DNA of 64,000 nt, from assembly GCA_030065125.1 (NCBI GenBank), contig JASJDM010000018.1, positions 37,075-101,074 of the forward strand. The letters run 5' to 3'. Under the pieces are notes generated by a model. It had not been told where the DNA came from and did no database searches. It worked only from the letters and a program-made list of their open reading frames with translations. The position numbers and the translations under genes were made by a program. Below, one piece after another: positions 8,293 to 18,211 of the stretch. The stretch's first letter is position 1. Every line of letters begins with the position of its first letter. The DNA comes from Lysobacterales bacterium (GTDB lineage Bacteria > Pseudomonadota > Gammaproteobacteria > Xanthomonadales > SZUA-38).

Positions 8293-10245
8293 ATGTCTGA
8301 CAACCCTGACCGTATCAACCGGTTCGCCGGGGAGTCCCTTGGCCGCCTGATCCCGCGACTGGAAGCACGCTTCGCCACCGAGGTGGACGAAGGGGAGTGG
8401 CAGGCCTACGTCCAGCGGATCAAGGTCCACTTCCCGCGGCTGTTCCGATGCCTGCACAGGATCTACGGTTCCGAGTACGACTTCTTCTACTACCTGGAGG
8501 ACATACTGGCGACGGCCACGGAGATGTGGGTTGCGCGGCCGGCCGAGCTGAAGGCCCTGGACGTGATGCGGGAGGCCGACCCACACTGGTACCAATCCCA
8601 CCGGATGATCGGCGCCATGTGTTACGTGGACCTGTTTGCCAGCGACCTCGCCGGCATCCGGGAAAAGATCCCTTACCTGACTGAGCTGGGCATCAGTTAC
8701 CTGCACCTGATGCCTCTGTTCAAGTCGCCCGAAGGAGACAACGACGGCGGCTACGCAGTAAGCAGCTACCGCGAGGTGGATGCTGAGCTGGGAACCATGG
8801 AGGAGCTCGCGCTGCTGGCGTCGGAGCTGCGCAACCACGGCATCAGCCTGGTGCTGGATTTCGTGTTCAACCATACCGCTGACGAACACGAGTGGGCCGC
8901 CCGGGCCCTGGCCGGGGATCCGGACTACCAGGAGTACTTTCGCATGTTCCCAGACCGGAAGATGCCGGATCAGTTTGAAACCACGGTCCGCTCCATTTTC
9001 CCTGACGAGCATCCCGGTTGTTTCACCTATCGCAGCCGGATCAAGCAATGGGTGTGGACTTCTTTCCACAATTACCAGTGGGACCTCAATTACGAAAACC
9101 CCGCGGTGTTCAGCAGCATGGCAGCGGAAATGCTGTTCCTGGCCAACCAGGGGGTGGAGGTGCTGCGGCTGGACGCCGTGGCCTTCCTGTGGAAGCGACT
9201 GGGCACCTCCTGTGAGAACCTGCCCGAGGCCCACGTGCTGATCCAGGCCTTCAACGCCGTGTTCAAGATTGCCGCGCCGGCACTGGAGTTCAAATCTGAA
9301 GCCATCGTGCATCCCGACGAAGTGGCGCGCTACATCGATGAAGATGAATGCCCGCTGTCCTACAACCCCAACCTGATGGCGCTGTTGTGGGAAACCCTGG
9401 CGACCCGTGACGTTCGGCTGCTGCGGCATTCCATGGAATCCCGCTTTGCCCTGCCCACCGGCTGTGCCTGGATCAACTACATCCGCTGCCATGACGACAT
9501 CGGCTGGGCTTTTTCGGATGAGGATGCTCATGCCGTGGATATCCATCCCGACAACCACCGACGGTTCCTGAACGACTTCTACACCGGCCGCTTCCCGGAG
9601 AGCTTCGCGCGGGGCGTACCGTTCCAGGAAAACCCGGTCACCGGGGACGCCAGGGTTTCAGGCACGACCGCGTCATTGAGCGGGCTGGAAAAGGCATTGC
9701 TGGAAAAGGATGAAGAAGCCGTGGACCTGGCGGTGCGCCGCGTCCTGCTGCTGCACGGCGTAATCTACACCATTGGCGGCATCCCCATGCTGTACATCGG
9801 GGACGAACTGGGGATGCTGAACGACTATGGTTATGCCGATTCGCCGGACAAGGAAGGGGACAGCCGCTGGGTGCACCGGCCGAAATTCGACTGGGACATG
9901 GCCGAGGATCGCACTGACAACGAGACCATCTCGGGCCAGATCTACAGCGGTCTGCTCAAACTTGCCCAGACGCGCCGCCAGAACCTGGCTTTTACGCGCG
10001 CCGATACCGAGATCACGGATACCGGCAACAACCATGTTTTCGGATACTTCCGCCATCACGAAGGCCAGGGTGTGTTGGTGCTGGCCAATTTCAGCGAGCG
10101 CAGCCAGAGCGTCCCGGCGCGCCGTCTCCGGCTGCTGGGACTGCGCAAGACCCTGACCGATATCCTGGCCGGGAAAACCGTGGTTGCCACCCGGGAACTG
10201 GTGATGGAGCCGTACCAGCTGATGGTTCTGATGGGGATCCGATGA
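8293..10245 (+). CDS. Amylosucrase (GH13)
   Basis: Transglucosidase that splits sucrose and builds alpha-1,4-glucan while releasing fructose. The 650 residues align end-to-end in order with Neisseria amylosucrase: N-terminal helical domain, (beta/alpha)8 barrel and C-terminal beta domain. Catalytic residues are D294 in RLDAVAFLW, E336 in FKSEAIVHP and D401 in HDDIGW, each at a constant +8 offset from D286, E328 and D393 of that enzyme. The ATG at 8293 is preferred; a TTG at 8239 would add 18 residues. No signal peptide, so sucrose must be inside the cell. A degraded fructokinase start overlaps its stop. Confidence 0.93.
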   Translation: MSDNPDRINRFAGESLGRLIPRLEARFATEVDEGEWQAYVQRIKVHFPRLFRCLHRIYGSEYDFFYYLEDILATATEMWVARPAELKALDVMREADPHWYQSHRMIGAMCYVDLFASDLAGIREKIPYLTELGISYLHLMPLFKSPEGDNDGGYAVSSYREVDAELGTMEELALLASELRNHGISLVLDFVFNHTADEHEWAARALAGDPDYQEYFRMFPDRKMPDQFETTVRSIFPDEHPGCFTYRSRIKQWVWTSFHNYQWDLNYENPAVFSSMAAEMLFLANQGVEVLRLDAVAFLWKRLGTSCENLPEAHVLIQAFNAVFKIAAPALEFKSEAIVHPDEVARYIDEDECPLSYNPNLMALLWETLATRDVRLLRHSMESRFALPTGCAWINYIRCHDDIGWAFSDEDAHAVDIHPDNHRRFLNDFYTGRFPESFARGVPFQENPVTGDARVSGTTASLSGLEKALLEKDEEAVDLAVRRVLLLHGVIYTIGGIPMLYIGDELGMLNDYGYADSPDKEGDSRWVHRPKFDWDMAEDRTDNETISGQIYSGLLKLAQTRRQNLAFTRADTEITDTGNNHVFGYFRHHEGQGVLVLANFSERSQSVPARRLRLLGLRKTLTDILAGKTVVATRELVMEPYQLMVLMGIR

Positions 10246-10298
10246 GAGCAGTTTGGATTGGCGAAGTCCTGTTCGACCAGTTCCCGGACGCCGAGTGA
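10242..10298 (+). pseudogene. Vestigial PfkB-type fructokinase start
   Basis: An ATG overlapping the amylosucrase stop (ATGA) opens an 18-codon frame reading MRAVWIGEVLFDQFPDAE before TGA at 10296. IGEVLxDxFPD is the usual N-terminus of PfkB-type fructokinases, which commonly follow amylosucrase genes and phosphorylate the fructose released. The expected LGGAPxN continuation is absent in all three frames of the 80 bases before tamA, so most of the gene appears deleted. This is inference from a short match. Confidence 0.5.
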
Positions 10299-10379
10299 CG
10301 CTGGAACGTCCACTCGGGGCTGCCTGAACCTTTTGCTCGGCCCCTGATCCAACCAGAGCCTGAGTCCAGTGAGTCTGTT

Positions 10380-12104
10380 GTGAAGTCAGCGCTCGAAAAC
10401 TGTTGCATTGGCATGGCGTTGCTTTGCTTTCTGGGTCTCGCCGACGCCCGGGTCAGCATCGAGGGTGTTGAAGGAGAACTGCGGACCAACGTGCTGGCTC
10501 ACCTGTCCCTGGACGATGAAGCCTGTGATCTATCGGACCGTCGGCTGCGGCTGCTCACGCGAGAGGCGGTCAAGGAGACGCGGACGGCGCTGCAGGCGCT
10601 TGGATATTACCGGCCCTCCGTGGACACCCAGCTCACCCGCGATGACACCTGCTGGCTGCTGACCCTCCGAATTTCCGCCGGGGAACCGGCGCGAATTGAC
10701 GCCTTCGACGTCACGGTGGCGGGACAGGCCGCAGACGATGCAGCTTTTGTCGAGTTGATCGGCCAGTCCCCGCTGGCCCAGGGCGCCGCATTCCGGCATG
10801 ACCACTACACCGCACTTAAGAGCGGGCTGCTGGAGGTGGCAGCACGTCGCGGCTACGCTGACGCGCGGCTGGCGCGGCACGAGGTCATGATCTCCACCGA
10901 CGGCTCCCGGGCGGACGTGAATCTGCAGCTGGAGTCGGGTGTCCGATACCGATTCGGCGAGGTCGTGTTCGAGCAGGATGCTCTGGAGGATTCCCTGGTG
11001 CGGGGCTACCTGACCTTCAAGCCGGGAGATCACTACAACAGCCGTCGGCTGACCGAGCTCTACTCCGCGCTTGCGGCCAGTGGCTTTTTCGAGCGCATCC
11101 AGATCGAGCCGCAGCATGCCCGTCGTGCGGATGGCCAGATCCCGGTTCGCGTGGCCCTGACGCCGGGAAAACGCAAAATCTATACTGCCGGTGTCGGCTA
11201 TTCCACCAATACAGGCCCCCGTTTCCGCGCGGGACACACCAATCGACGCCGAAATGCCAGGGGCCACCAGTGGGGGACGGACCTGCTCCTGTCCGACGTG
11301 GTGTCGGAGTTGACCGTCAATTTCCGTCGACCGATGCGGAATCCGCAGACGGACTGGCTCAGTTTCGACGCCGGCTACAAGTACGAGTCCACGGACACCA
11401 GCCGCAGCGACGCGGTGCAGGTCGGCGCCCGGCTGGTGGTGCGCCGCAGCAACGGCTGGCAGTACACCCGCTACGTTGACTTCCTGATGGAGGACTTCAC
11501 GCTGGCTGACCAGGCCGACCGCAGCACCCTGTTGATCCCCGGCGTATCCTGGCTGCGTTCTGAATCCGACAATCGCCTCCATCCCCAGCGGGGTTCTCGG
11601 TTGAAGCTGGAAGTCCAGGGCAGCGTGGATAAACTGGGTTCAGATGCCACTTTTCTTGCGGCGGAAGCCGGCGGCAAATGGATTTATCCGCTGCGGGCCG
11701 GAACCCGGGCCCTGCTGCGCGCCGAAGCCGGTTACATCGTTAATGACGACATCCGCGATTTGCCGCCATCAGTCCGGTTTTTTGCCGGCGGGGATGCCTC
11801 GGTGCGCGGCTACGCCTTCGAATCCATCGGCACCAGCAACGATAACGGTGACGTCATTGGCGGTACCCGCAAACTGGTGCTGAGCGGTGAATTGGAACAG
11901 CAGCTGACCCCCCACTGGTCGGTGGCCGTGTTCGCCGACGCCGGGGACGCCTTCGACAGCAGCAGCCCGGACCTGAAAGTTGGCGCGGGCGCGGGCCTGC
12001 GGTGGCTGTCTCCGGTTGGACCCGTACGGCTCGACCTGGCTCGGCCCCTGGACGGGGACGATCGCTCCCTGCGGATTCACCTGACATTCGGGCCCGACCT
12101 GTGA
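10380..12104 (+). CDS. tamA: TamA, Omp85-family outer membrane assembly factor
   Basis: Outer-membrane component of the translocation and assembly module. The 574-residue protein has a signal-like N-terminus (CIGMALLCFLGLADA), three POTRA-type segments to about residue 265, then a 16-strand Omp85 barrel; GRFxGG-like and VRGY motifs (FFAGGDASVRGYAFES) and a C-terminal HLTFGPDL consistent with a terminal beta strand are visible. The start is GTG at 10380. Its stop overlaps the GTG of tamB (GTGA), the usual tamA-tamB pairing. Bases 10299-10379 upstream hold no other recognisable feature. Confidence 0.92.
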   Translation: MKSALENCCIGMALLCFLGLADARVSIEGVEGELRTNVLAHLSLDDEACDLSDRRLRLLTREAVKETRTALQALGYYRPSVDTQLTRDDTCWLLTLRISAGEPARIDAFDVTVAGQAADDAAFVELIGQSPLAQGAAFRHDHYTALKSGLLEVAARRGYADARLARHEVMISTDGSRADVNLQLESGVRYRFGEVVFEQDALEDSLVRGYLTFKPGDHYNSRRLTELYSALAASGFFERIQIEPQHARRADGQIPVRVALTPGKRKIYTAGVGYSTNTGPRFRAGHTNRRRNARGHQWGTDLLLSDVVSELTVNFRRPMRNPQTDWLSFDAGYKYESTDTSRSDAVQVGARLVVRRSNGWQYTRYVDFLMEDFTLADQADRSTLLIPGVSWLRSESDNRLHPQRGSRLKLEVQGSVDKLGSDATFLAAEAGGKWIYPLRAGTRALLRAEAGYIVNDDIRDLPPSVRFFAGGDASVRGYAFESIGTSNDNGDVIGGTRKLVLSGELEQQLTPHWSVAVFADAGDAFDSSSPDLKVGAGAGLRWLSPVGPVRLDLARPLDGDDRSLRIHLTFGPDL

Positions 12105-15100
12105 CCCGACGCCGCCTGCTGACCTGGATTGCTGCCGGATTGATCGGCCTGGCCGCCTGCGCCGCGTTTTCTGCCTGGTGGGTCACGCACACCGAGGCGG
12201 GCACCCGCTGGTCGGCGGAGCGCCTGGCAACCTTTGCCGAGGGTCTGACGCTGACCGGGGTGCAGGGCCGGTGGTCAGACCAGGTCAACGTGGACACGAT
12301 AGATCTGGATCGCGAGGATGCCGCGCTCCGGCTGAACGGTATTGAGCTGCGCATTCGGCTCGCCGCGCTGTTTCGCCGCCACCTTGCAATAGAGCTGCTC
12401 GAAATCGAACGGCTGGAATTTGTGCCGGGCGAAAACACCGACCCGGCGCCTTCGACGCCCCGGCAATGGTCGCCGCTGCCTCTGGCCATCTCGCTTGAAC
12501 GTGCCTCTGTTGCAGAATTCCTGGGTCCTGACGGCACGCCAGTCAGCGAACTCTACACCGCGATGGAACTGAGCGGAGACACGCTGGCGGTGACGGCACT
12601 GCGCGGAACATCGCAGGGCGTGGACGTGGAGGTATCCGGCCGAGTGCTCCTGGACCAGGGGCCTGATATCCAGGCTGAGCTTGACTGGCAATTTGCTGAC
12701 AGCGCCGCCAGCGGTTCTGCGACCGTTGCCGGACCGATTGATCAATTGGAGTTTCGGCACCAGCTGGAAACCCCGTTTCCGGTCACCAGCACCGGCGTGT
12801 TTCGGCAGGCTGACGGACCGCACATCGAACTGACCAGCCACGCCGACGCAATACCCTTTGAGGACCAGGACCAGTTGCGGCAGTTGGAAGATGTATCAGC
12901 ATCGCTGATCGGCTGGATTGACCAGTATGAGTTGACGGCCGAAGCGGGCCTGAATACGGCGGATCTTCCACCGGTATCCATTTCCATGCAGGGTCGGGGC
13001 GACAACATCGGGTTGCGGATCGAACGCCTGATCGCCTCGGCCAACGGGACCCGTGCGGTGACCTCGGGGTCAATTGGCTGGAACGATGGGATTCGTTGGC
13101 AGGGTAAATTGTCTGTCAACGGAATGAACGCGTCCTGGCTGCATCCGGACCTGTCAGGCACCGCTGCCGGTGAAGCCGGGTTTCACGGCGGCATGTCAAA
13201 TGATGCTGTCACTTTCGGTGTTGACGACCTGATGGTGTCCGGTGAGATCGCCCAGCGCCCATTCGAACTCACCGGCGGCTTCAGCCTGACCGATGGAGAG
13301 ATCGTGCTCAACCGGGTCCTGCTGACCAGCGCGGAGAACTCGGTGGAGGCCGGCGGCCGATTGGGTGCCAACTCCGCGCTGCGATTCTCTGCCCGACTCA
13401 ATGACATGGCGGTGCTCGGTCCCCAATGGGAAGGAGCCATCGCAGCTGACGGCCTGCTGGCCGGTGACGTGGTGCGGCCCCGGGTCGACCTGGAACTGTC
13501 TGCGCGGCAGCTGCGAATTCCCGGACTGTCGGCTGACGCGGTTCAAGCCAGCGGGTCCGTATTCCCGGAAGGCGACCGCTCGCGCTTTTCGGTGGAGGCT
13601 GACCGGTTGGTGCTGGGTTCCACGCAGCTGTCGCGGATCGAATCGGAGCTTGCCGGAAGCCTGGCCTCCCACCAGGTCAACACCATCATGCAGGGGTATG
13701 GCGCCACCTGGACTGCTGAATTCCAGGGCGGATTCAGGGATGGAACCTGGCGGGGACAGCATCGGGCTGGCCTGCTGCGGTTTCCGGACCGGTCTGAGTG
13801 GCGGCTGCGCCAGCCGGCGGACATGGAGGTGACCGCCGCAACCATCATGTTGGCGCAGGCCTGTTACGCCGCTGGCAACAGCAGCGCCTGTTTGAGCGGC
13901 AGTGCCGGCGATGCCAACCTGGACCTGACCGGCGCGATCACCGACCTGCCCCTGCCGCTGTTGAACGCGCTGCTGCCCGCGGGGGCCAGGGCCGCAGGCC
14001 GCCTGGACGGCGAGTTCCGGGTGACCGGTACCGCGGCTGAACCGCTGCTGGATTTCGCTGCAGGCACCGGGCCGGTGCGCCTGGTCATTCCAACCGAGGA
14101 CCCGGATGTACCGGTTGATACGTCCATTGAATCCCTGGCGGTTCGCGGGCAGCTGGGTCGCGCCTCGCTCTCCTGGGAGCTGGATGCCGGCGCCGCCGGC
14201 GGCAGCTTCCTTCGCAGCAGCGGGCGGCTGAACGGGTTGAACAGCAAAGATCCCGTCGTCGACGCGAGGATCGAGGCCCAGGTGCCCGACACTTCCCCGC
14301 TGGTGCTGCTGACATCCGAGCTGTCGGACTGGCAGGGATTGCTGACTGCCGACCTGCGGGTCACCGGTGAGCTGCTGGCGCCGGAGACCCGGGGATCGGT
14401 CCGACTGCGGCAGGGCCGGGCGGAAATTCGCCGGCTGGGCATCGCGCTCAGTGACATCGAGGCCGAGGTGACGCCACAAGCCGGCTACCAGCTGAACATC
14501 AACGCCAACGCCCGTTCCGGCGAGGGTTCGGTACGCCTGGACGGCCGGCTGGCGCTGGCCGACGGGCCGACCGTGGAGGGCACCTTGCGGGGACAGCAGT
14601 TCACCGCCGCCGACCTGCCGGGCGTTCGCCTGGAGGTCGCGCCGTCCATCAGTTTCAGCGGAAACGCCCAGAGGCTTGCGCTGAACGGCACCCTGGCAGC
14701 ATCCCGCTTCGAGGTAGTGCTGAAGGATCTGCCGGAACAGGCCATCAGCGTGTCCCCGGACGTCGTTGTGGCGGGCGAGCAGGACACCGTGACACCGACC
14801 CGGGGTCCCGAGGTTACCCTGGACCTCCTTGTGGAGCTGGGCGAAAACGTCCGATTCAGCGCGTTTGGCCTGGACACGAAGCTTGCGGGACAACTCCGGT
14901 TCAAGAGTGAACCCGGCAAAGCCGTGACCGCACTGGGCACGGTGGACGTGGCAGAAGGCACGTACCGCGCCTACGGTCAGAAACTCGACATCGAGAACGG
15001 TCGCCTGACGTTTGCCGGTCCCCTGGGTGACCCCGGCGTCAGCGGCGATGCGGTGCGGGTATTGCCCGGCGTTAAGGCCGGAATCCGGCTGCGTGGCACC

Positions 15101-15511
15101 GGCAGCAGCCTGGAGTCCAGCGTATTTTCTGAGCCGGCCATGGCCGAGAGCGACGCCCTCTCCTACCTGATCCTGGGCCGACCCCTGGCGGAAGCAACCC
15201 GCTCCGAGGGCGACGACCTGATGAACTCCGCTGTTGCCCTGGGCCTGCGGCAGGCCATGCCCATCGCCAGCCAGATTGGCCGGTCCATAGGCCTGGATGA
15301 GCTTGGGCTGGACACCGACGACACCGACGGCGGCGCGGTGATGGCGGGTAAAAAGATTTCTCCGGACCTTTACGTGCGATACAGCTACGGCATTTTCAAC
15401 CGGCTGGGGGCGCTGATGCTGCGCTACGAACTGAATGAGCGCCTGAGCCTGGAAGCCAAGTCCTCCCAGGACCAGTCCCTGGACCTGATGTACAAACGCG
15501 AGCGCCGCTAA
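12101..15511 (+). CDS. tamB: TamB, translocation and assembly module inner-membrane protein
   Basis: Large AsmA/VPS13-like bridge protein working with TamA, implicated in outer-membrane protein assembly and anterograde phospholipid transport. The 1136 residues comprise one N-terminal transmembrane helix (LLTWIAAGLIGLAACAAF), a long repetitive beta-taco region typical of TamB, and the conserved C-terminal DUF490 domain ending in LMYKRERR, with SYLILGRPL and SYGIFNRLG motifs. The frame is open further upstream inside tamA, but the GTG at 12101 overlapping the tamA stop gives the membrane anchor directly. E. coli TamB is about 1259 residues. Confidence 0.92.
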   Translation: MTRRRLLTWIAAGLIGLAACAAFSAWWVTHTEAGTRWSAERLATFAEGLTLTGVQGRWSDQVNVDTIDLDREDAALRLNGIELRIRLAALFRRHLAIELLEIERLEFVPGENTDPAPSTPRQWSPLPLAISLERASVAEFLGPDGTPVSELYTAMELSGDTLAVTALRGTSQGVDVEVSGRVLLDQGPDIQAELDWQFADSAASGSATVAGPIDQLEFRHQLETPFPVTSTGVFRQADGPHIELTSHADAIPFEDQDQLRQLEDVSASLIGWIDQYELTAEAGLNTADLPPVSISMQGRGDNIGLRIERLIASANGTRAVTSGSIGWNDGIRWQGKLSVNGMNASWLHPDLSGTAAGEAGFHGGMSNDAVTFGVDDLMVSGEIAQRPFELTGGFSLTDGEIVLNRVLLTSAENSVEAGGRLGANSALRFSARLNDMAVLGPQWEGAIAADGLLAGDVVRPRVDLELSARQLRIPGLSADAVQASGSVFPEGDRSRFSVEADRLVLGSTQLSRIESELAGSLASHQVNTIMQGYGATWTAEFQGGFRDGTWRGQHRAGLLRFPDRSEWRLRQPADMEVTAATIMLAQACYAAGNSSACLSGSAGDANLDLTGAITDLPLPLLNALLPAGARAAGRLDGEFRVTGTAAEPLLDFAAGTGPVRLVIPTEDPDVPVDTSIESLAVRGQLGRASLSWELDAGAAGGSFLRSSGRLNGLNSKDPVVDARIEAQVPDTSPLVLLTSELSDWQGLLTADLRVTGELLAPETRGSVRLRQGRAEIRRLGIALSDIEAEVTPQAGYQLNINANARSGEGSVRLDGRLALADGPTVEGTLRGQQFTAADLPGVRLEVAPSISFSGNAQRLALNGTLAASRFEVVLKDLPEQAISVSPDVVVAGEQDTVTPTRGPEVTLDLLVELGENVRFSAFGLDTKLAGQLRFKSEPGKAVTALGTVDVAEGTYRAYGQKLDIENGRLTFAGPLGDPGVSGDAVRVLPGVKAGIRLRGTGSSLESSVFSEPAMAESDALSYLILGRPLAEATRSEGDDLMNSAVALGLRQAMPIASQIGRSIGLDELGLDTDDTDGGAVMAGKKISPDLYVRYSYGIFNRLGALMLRYELNERLSLEAKSSQDQSLDLMYKRERR

Positions 15512-15545
15512 CGGGGTGGTAACTGGAACAAACTCCCAGCCCCAG

Positions 15546-16541
15546 TCATAGCCAGCGCTTCATCCAGAACAGCAATACCATCACAACCGCCAGGACGCTC
15601 ATCCCGACACTGAGATAGAAAAACGCCTGGGGATTCGCCGTCCCGGGCAGTCCAGCAACGTTCATTCCAAACACGCCGGTCAGGAACGACAGCGGCAGAA
15701 ACACCGCCGCAACCAGCGAGAGGATGTACAGCCGCGCATTCTGCTGCTCGGCCATACGGTTGTACAGTTCCTCCTGCAGCACCAGCATCCGCTCCCGCAC
15801 CAGGTCCAGGTCCTCGATGTACCGAGTCATGCGGTCCGTATGGGCGCGCAGGGCGTAAGCCGTATCGTCGTTGAGCACGCCTTTTGTCCGGTAGAGCGCA
15901 TCCAGCGCGTCCCGCTGCGGGGCCAGGTAGCGGCGGATCGCCGCGGTCTGGCGGCGTGAATCCGACAGGCTGCGCCTGACCACCTTCATGTCTTCGTCGC
16001 CGGCGAGACGCTCCTCGAATCCGGTCAATTCCTCCTCGATCCCGTCCACCACGTCGCCGATCCGATCGGCCATGCGCTCCACCAGCCGGTCGATGAATTC
16101 GCCGGTGCTGGTCGGGCCCTGCCGGCTCTCGATCTGCAGGCGAACGTCCTCCACGGACAGCAACCGTCGGCCTTTGAGTCGGGCAGACACCACCGCGGAT
16201 TCCGTGAACCAGATGCGAATGGAAACCATGTCCTCCGGGTCCGCCCCCGGGTTGGTGTTGACCCCGCGAAGAACAATCAGGACACCCCCACCAACGGATA
16301 GACATCTTGGACGGGTTTCATGGGCAGCCAGCACTTCAATCACTTTTTCGTCCAGCCCCAGAGCGCTCATCCATTCCTCCGAGGCCGGCGTGTCGGACTG
16401 CAGGTGGAGCCAGCGGAATCCGGCTCCTTCGGGCGCCAGGCCGGCCTCCCTGTCCAGTTCCCTGCCGCCGCCGTTGCCATCCAGTTCGTAGGCCAGCAGC
16501 ACGCCGTGCTGATCCGGCATCCGATCCACCACCGTGGTCAC
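15546..16541 (-). CDS. CorA/ZntB-family divalent metal transporter
   Basis: Predicted inner-membrane pentameric divalent-cation transporter. The 331-residue protein has a long cytoplasmic N-terminal funnel domain (about 1-265, with extended helices such as RLVERMADRIGDVVDGIEEE) and two C-terminal membrane helices. The loop between them carries GMN within GVFGMNVAGLPG, the ZntB-type version of the CorA signature, so zinc is the more likely substrate than magnesium; this is family inference. Its start overlaps the end of the MscS gene by four bases (ATGA), indicating one transcript. It converges with tamB across 34 bp. Confidence 0.85.
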   Translation of the reverse strand: MTTVVDRMPDQHGVLLAYELDGNGGGRELDREAGLAPEGAGFRWLHLQSDTPASEEWMSALGLDEKVIEVLAAHETRPRCLSVGGGVLIVLRGVNTNPGADPEDMVSIRIWFTESAVVSARLKGRRLLSVEDVRLQIESRQGPTSTGEFIDRLVERMADRIGDVVDGIEEELTGFEERLAGDEDMKVVRRSLSDSRRQTAAIRRYLAPQRDALDALYRTKGVLNDDTAYALRAHTDRMTRYIEDLDLVRERMLVLQEELYNRMAEQQNARLYILSLVAAVFLPLSFLTGVFGMNVAGLPGTANPQAFFYLSVGMSVLAVVMVLLFWMKRWL

Positions 16542-17428
16542 CGCGCGTCTCCTTCAGGCAGAATGCCTTGTCGGATGGTCAGGGATCCGTCCAGGTGGAC
16601 GTCCCGCTGGGGAAAGGCGATGACGATGCCGTTCTGGTCGAACAGCTCAGCAATGCGGAACCGGATATTGCTGCGGATCTCCCGCAGATCCCGCTCCACC
16701 GTCGCGCGAATCCAGAAGTACGCGTCGAATATCAGGGCGCTGTCGCCGAAGTCTTCGAAAAATACCTTGGGTGCCGGTTCGGTCAGCACGTCCTCACGCT
16801 CCTTCACTGCCTGTCCGATCAACTCGGCCACCAGTGCCACCGGTGAACCGTAGGCCACCCCCACCCGGATCATGGTCCGGGTGGTCCGGTCAATCAGCGT
16901 CCAATTCACCACGTTGGTTTCCAGCAGGGTGCTGTTTGGGATCAGCAGGTGCACGCCGTCCACCCGGCGGATACGGGTAGAGCGGGTATTGATGGCTTCA
17001 ACGGTGCCTTTATCCGGGCCCACTTCAAGGAAATCTCCAATCCGGATCGGCCGCTCCCACATCAGGATCCAGCCACTGATGAAGTTGTTGATGATGTTCT
17101 GGGCACCAAACCCAAGACCAATGGCGACAGCCCCCGAGACAAAGGCAAAGGCCGTCAACGGGACGTTGAGGATCTCAAGCAGCGTGAAGCCCAGCAGGAT
17201 CGTCGCAAGTATGAAAAAAAGTCGCCGGAGAAAGTGCACCAGGTCGGGGTTGGTGCCGCGCGCGGCCAGCCGGTTGCTGATGATTCGCCCCGCCATGCGA
17301 ATGATGAGCAAGCCCACGATCAGAACCAGCGGCACCAGCAGGATACGTCCTGCCGTAATCGGTGCATCCCCGATGGAAAACAGGGAGGTGCTTACAAACC
17401 GATCGAACTGCTCAAGCCAATCGCCCAT
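16538..17428 (-). CDS. MscS-family mechanosensitive channel
   Basis: Small-conductance mechanosensitive channel that releases solutes under hypo-osmotic shock. The 296 residues hold three predicted N-terminal membrane helices, the pore-lining TM3 rich in Gly/Ala (FAFVSGAVAIGLGFGAQNIINNFISG at about 90-115) and the cytoplasmic MscS beta domain with GDFLEVG and RTRR-like IPNSTL motifs. Length matches E. coli MscS (286). It is followed by zntB with an ATGA overlap. Bases 17429-17491 separate it from the divergently unrelated TauE-like gene end and show nothing notable. Confidence 0.9.
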   Translation of the reverse strand: MGDWLEQFDRFVSTSLFSIGDAPITAGRILLVPLVLIVGLLIIRMAGRIISNRLAARGTNPDLVHFLRRLFFILATILLGFTLLEILNVPLTAFAFVSGAVAIGLGFGAQNIINNFISGWILMWERPIRIGDFLEVGPDKGTVEAINTRSTRIRRVDGVHLLIPNSTLLETNVVNWTLIDRTTRTMIRVGVAYGSPVALVAELIGQAVKEREDVLTEPAPKVFFEDFGDSALIFDAYFWIRATVERDLREIRSNIRFRIAELFDQNGIVIAFPQRDVHLDGSLTIRQGILPEGDAR

Positions 17429-17491
17429 AGCATGGCATTGTGCGCTATCGCCGAGTGGCAGGAAAGAAAACCAGCCAGGCGCCGCGGAAGA

Positions 17492-18211
17492 TCAGTGATT
17501 CATATGGTGATGATGCCCCTGCATTTCACCGGACTGCATCTGGTACTGGTGGTAGATCGGTTGACCGGCGGTCCAAAGGCCGCCCAGGATCAGCACCACC
17601 CCGGCAATCCTGCGGGCCTGGCCCTGGCGCAGCTTCAGCAGCAGACCGGAACCGGCGAACCCCAGCCCGGCCATGGCCGGAAGGGTGCCGACGCCGAAGG
17701 CCACCATCACCCCAGCGCCGGTCACCGGTGAGCCGGACACGCTGGCCGCCAGCAGCATGCTGTAGACCAGGCCGCAGGGCAGATAACCCCACAGCATGCC
17801 CAGCATCCAGGTCTGGCCCAGGTTTTTCTGGCCGGAAAAGCGTTTGGCCAGGGGCGCGATTTTCGCCCAGAACCGGGCCCCGGCTTTCTCGCCGAACAGC
17901 AGGGCCTGGAAACCGGTCAGCAGGTAGATGCCCACCAGGATCACCACCACGCCGGTGGCGATGCGCAGGATCATGGACCATTGCCGAACGTCGAACAGTT
18001 CGCCAATGCTGGCCCCCAGCAGACCCACCAGGGCGCCCAGCAGGCCATAGCTGACCAGGCGGCCCAGGTTGAACAGCACCACCCGTAGCCCCGTGTTGCT
18101 GGCGGCGGCCGCCGGCAGGGTGGCGATGCCGCCGCACATGCCCAGGCAGTGTCCACTGCCGAGGAATCCGGCAGTCAGCGCCATCAGCAGGCTGATGGGT
18201 TCAGGGTTCAT
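17492..18211 (-). CDS. TauE/SafE-like (UreH-type) membrane protein of the cbb3 assembly locus
   Basis: Six or so predicted membrane helices in 239 residues, with CLGMCGG near the N-terminus, PCGLVY in the middle and a histidine-rich tail (GHHHHMNH). Proteins of this type, annotated as sulfite exporter TauE/SafE family, regularly follow ccoS in proteobacteria; the conserved cysteines and His tail suggest copper handling for cbb3 oxidase, but that is inference. The ATG at 18211 lies inside the end of ccoS (11-bp overlap), which supports this start over the longer open frame to 18283. Confidence 0.8.
   Translation of the reverse strand: MNPEPISLLMALTAGFLGSGHCLGMCGGIATLPAAAASNTGLRVVLFNLGRLVSYGLLGALVGLLGASIGELFDVRQWSMILRIATGVVVILVGIYLLTGFQALLFGEKAGARFWAKIAPLAKRFSGQKNLGQTWMLGMLWGYLPCGLVYSMLLAASVSGSPVTGAGVMVAFGVGTLPAMAGLGFAGSGLLLKLRQGQARRIAGVVLILGGLWTAGQPIYHQYQMQSGEMQGHHHHMNH

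Noticed and set aside
13196..14893. Long open frame antisense to tamB (and similar frames antisense to ilvA, ccoN, ccoP, ccoG and iorAB).
   Set aside because: Composition is Gly/Gln/Arg/His-rich, no homology motif is visible and each lies opposite a gene with clear family motifs; such shadows are expected at high GC.
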